A stretch of 6,965 bases of DNA, from contig CABUOE010000120.1 of NCBI GenBank assembly GCA_902493155.1, positions 1 to 6,965 on the forward strand, in the 5' to 3' direction. The notes under the pieces were generated by a model. That model had not been told where the DNA came from. It saw only the letters and a list, made by a program, of their open reading frames with translations, and did not search any database. Shown here in pieces: positions 5,876 through 6,965 of this stretch; within the stretch, counting starts at the first letter, position 1; every line of letters starts with the position of its first letter. Position numbers and translations under genes: made by a program. The stretch comes from an uncultured Eubacteriales bacterium (GTDB lineage: Bacteria > Bacillota > Clostridia > Oscillospirales > Ruminococcaceae).

Positions 5876-5913
5876 CGCCCATCATGAACGCAGAACATAA
5901 AGGAGTTTTCCGC

Positions 5914-6954
5914 ATGAAACTTACCTTTCGCTGGTACGGGGAAGAAGACCCCGTCACCCTGTCCCAAATCCGCCAGATTCCCTGTATGAGCGGCATTGTG
6001 TCGGCGGTCTATTCCACCCCGGTAGGGGAGGTCTGGCCCCAATCGGCCATCGCCGCCCTGAAACAGCAGGCCGAATCAAACGGCCTCAGCTTTGAGGTGG
6101 TGGAAAGCGTCCCTGTCCACGAGGAAATCAAGCTGGGCGGCCCCCAGGCCTCCCGCCTCATCGAAAACTACTGTGAAAACGTGCGCCGCTTGGGGCAGGC
6201 GGGGGTAAAGGTCATCTGCTACAACTTCATGCCGGTGTTTGACTGGCTCCGCAGTGAGCTGAAACGGGTCCATCCCGACGGCTCTAATTCCCTGGCCTAT
6301 GACCAGCAGACGGTGCTTAAGATGAATCCGGCGGCAGGGGGCCTCTCTCTGCCCGGCTGGGACGAAAGCTACTCGGCACCTGAGCTGCAGGCTCTCTTAA
6401 AACGCTATGAAGCGGTGGACGAGGAAGCCCTGTGGAAAAACCTCGAAACCTTCCTCCAAGCGGTGATCCCGGTGGCGGAGGAAAGCGGCGTCAAAATGGC
6501 CATCCATCCCGACGACCCGCCCTGGGGGATGTTTGGCCTACCCCGCATCGTGACCTGTGAGGAAAACCTCCGGCGGCTGCTCTCCATTGTTGACAGCGAG
6601 GCAAACGGCCTCACCTTCTGTACCGGCTCATTGGGGGCGAACCCGCAAAACGACCTGCCCCGGATGATCCGGGCTTTCGCCTCGCGGATCCACTTTGTCC
6701 ACCTGCGGAACATCCGCATCACCGGCGACCGCTGCTTCGAGGAAACGGCCCATCCCACCCCCTGCGGCTCCCTTGACATGTACGCTATCGTCAGGGCGCT
6801 AGCAGACAGCGGCTTTGACGGCTATGTCCGCCCCGACCACGGGCGGATGATCTGGGGCGAGGAAGGCCGCCCGGGCTACGGTCTCTACGACCGGGCGCTG
6901 GGGGCCGCCTACATCCTGGGCCTATGGGAAGCCATCACCCGGCGAGATTCGTAA
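5914..6954 (+). CDS. uxuA: Mannonate dehydratase UxuA
   Basis: The enzyme dehydrates D-mannonate to 2-dehydro-3-deoxy-D-gluconate, the step after isomerase UxaC and reductase UxuB in hexuronate breakdown; it is a cytoplasmic, divalent-metal-dependent TIM-barrel protein. The 346 residues begin MKLTFRWYGEEDPVTLSQIR and carry the metal-site motifs in order: IHPDDPPWG (His198), FCTGSLGANPQND (Cys236), FVHLRN (His263) and RPDHGR (Asp308). These fall almost exactly where the Streptococcus suis enzyme has its metal ligands as I recall them (His198, Cys237, His266, Asp310). The length is typical of Firmicutes UxuA and shorter than the ~394-residue E. coli form. The ATG at 5914 is chosen because AAAGGAG (5899-5905) lies eight bases upstream; the in-frame ATG at 5884 has no ribosome binding site and adds ten non-family residues. 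The gene is GC-rich like uxaC, from which the AT-rich module separates it. It appears intact. Confidence 0.95.
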   Translation: MKLTFRWYGEEDPVTLSQIRQIPCMSGIVSAVYSTPVGEVWPQSAIAALKQQAESNGLSFEVVESVPVHEEIKLGGPQASRLIENYCENVRRLGQAGVKVICYNFMPVFDWLRSELKRVHPDGSNSLAYDQQTVLKMNPAAGGLSLPGWDESYSAPELQALLKRYEAVDEEALWKNLETFLQAVIPVAEESGVKMAIHPDDPPWGMFGLPRIVTCEENLRRLLSIVDSEANGLTFCTGSLGANPQNDLPRMIRAFASRIHFVHLRNIRITGDRCFEETAHPTPCGSLDMYAIVRALADSGFDGYVRPDHGRMIWGEEGRPGYGLYDRALGAAYILGLWEAITRRDS

Positions 6955-6965
6955 ATTTAACCAAA

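Noticed and set aside
5884..5913. Upstream in-frame ATG as the uxuA start
   Set aside because: It has no ribosome binding site, whereas the ATG at 5914 has AAAGGAG at proper spacing and matches the family N-terminus.
1..6965. CRISPR array, tRNA, rRNA or known riboswitch
   Set aside because: No regularly spaced repeats, cloverleaf-like sequence or rRNA-like stretches were seen on either strand.

Overview
The window looks like chromosomal DNA of a low-GC-lineage Gram-positive bacterium with a moderately GC-rich genome, most likely a gut or rumen Clostridia (Oscillospiraceae/Lachnospiraceae-like). The evidence is strong AGGAGG-type ribosome binding sites, sigma-A-like promoters, a cre/LacI-type operator, and sugar-acid and plant-polysaccharide genes paired with AraC-family regulators. 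The taxonomic placement is inference. No RNA genes, CRISPR arrays, transposases or phage genes were seen.

Layout. Bases 1-188 (-) are the N-terminus of a MATE-family efflux transporter that continues off the left edge. A promoter and a perfect 12-bp palindromic operator lie upstream of it. Bases 189-536 hold that promoter and a small cluster of GC-rich direct repeats, with no gene. Bases 537-1379 (-) encode an AraC-family regulator, transcribed divergently from uxaC (uronate isomerase, 1554-2913, +). The uxaC gene is broken near 2589: the reading frame changes, and a family comparison from memory fits an 8-base deletion that removes a conserved Leu-Asn-Pro. Bases 3064-5777 are a distinctly AT-richer two-gene module: a second AraC-family regulator (-) and a divergent GH127 beta-L-arabinofuranosidase-like enzyme (+), sharing a short intergenic region whose central ATTATAAT can serve as -10 in both directions. 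Bases 5914-6954 (+) return to high GC and encode UxuA, mannonate dehydratase, complete within the window.

How the genes fit together. UxaC converts glucuronate to fructuronate, and UxuA dehydrates mannonate to 2-keto-3-deoxygluconate. The reductase between them (UxuB) is not in the window. The first AraC protein is the natural candidate regulator of this uronate pathway. The GH127 module acts on L-arabinofuranosides from pectin, arabinan or plant glycoproteins and appears to have its own regulator.

The most notable points are as follows. The AT-rich arabinose module sits between two GC-rich hexuronate genes. The 10-bp word ACGGACGCCT occurs on both sides of it (3029-3038 and 5807-5816). An isolated promoter resembling the uxaC promoter lies just left of it (2997-3005), facing uxuA. 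uxaC itself is inactivated. The simplest reading is that the module arrived by horizontal transfer and separated uxuA from its original promoter, while uxaC decayed. I see no evidence for a wholly new type of system.
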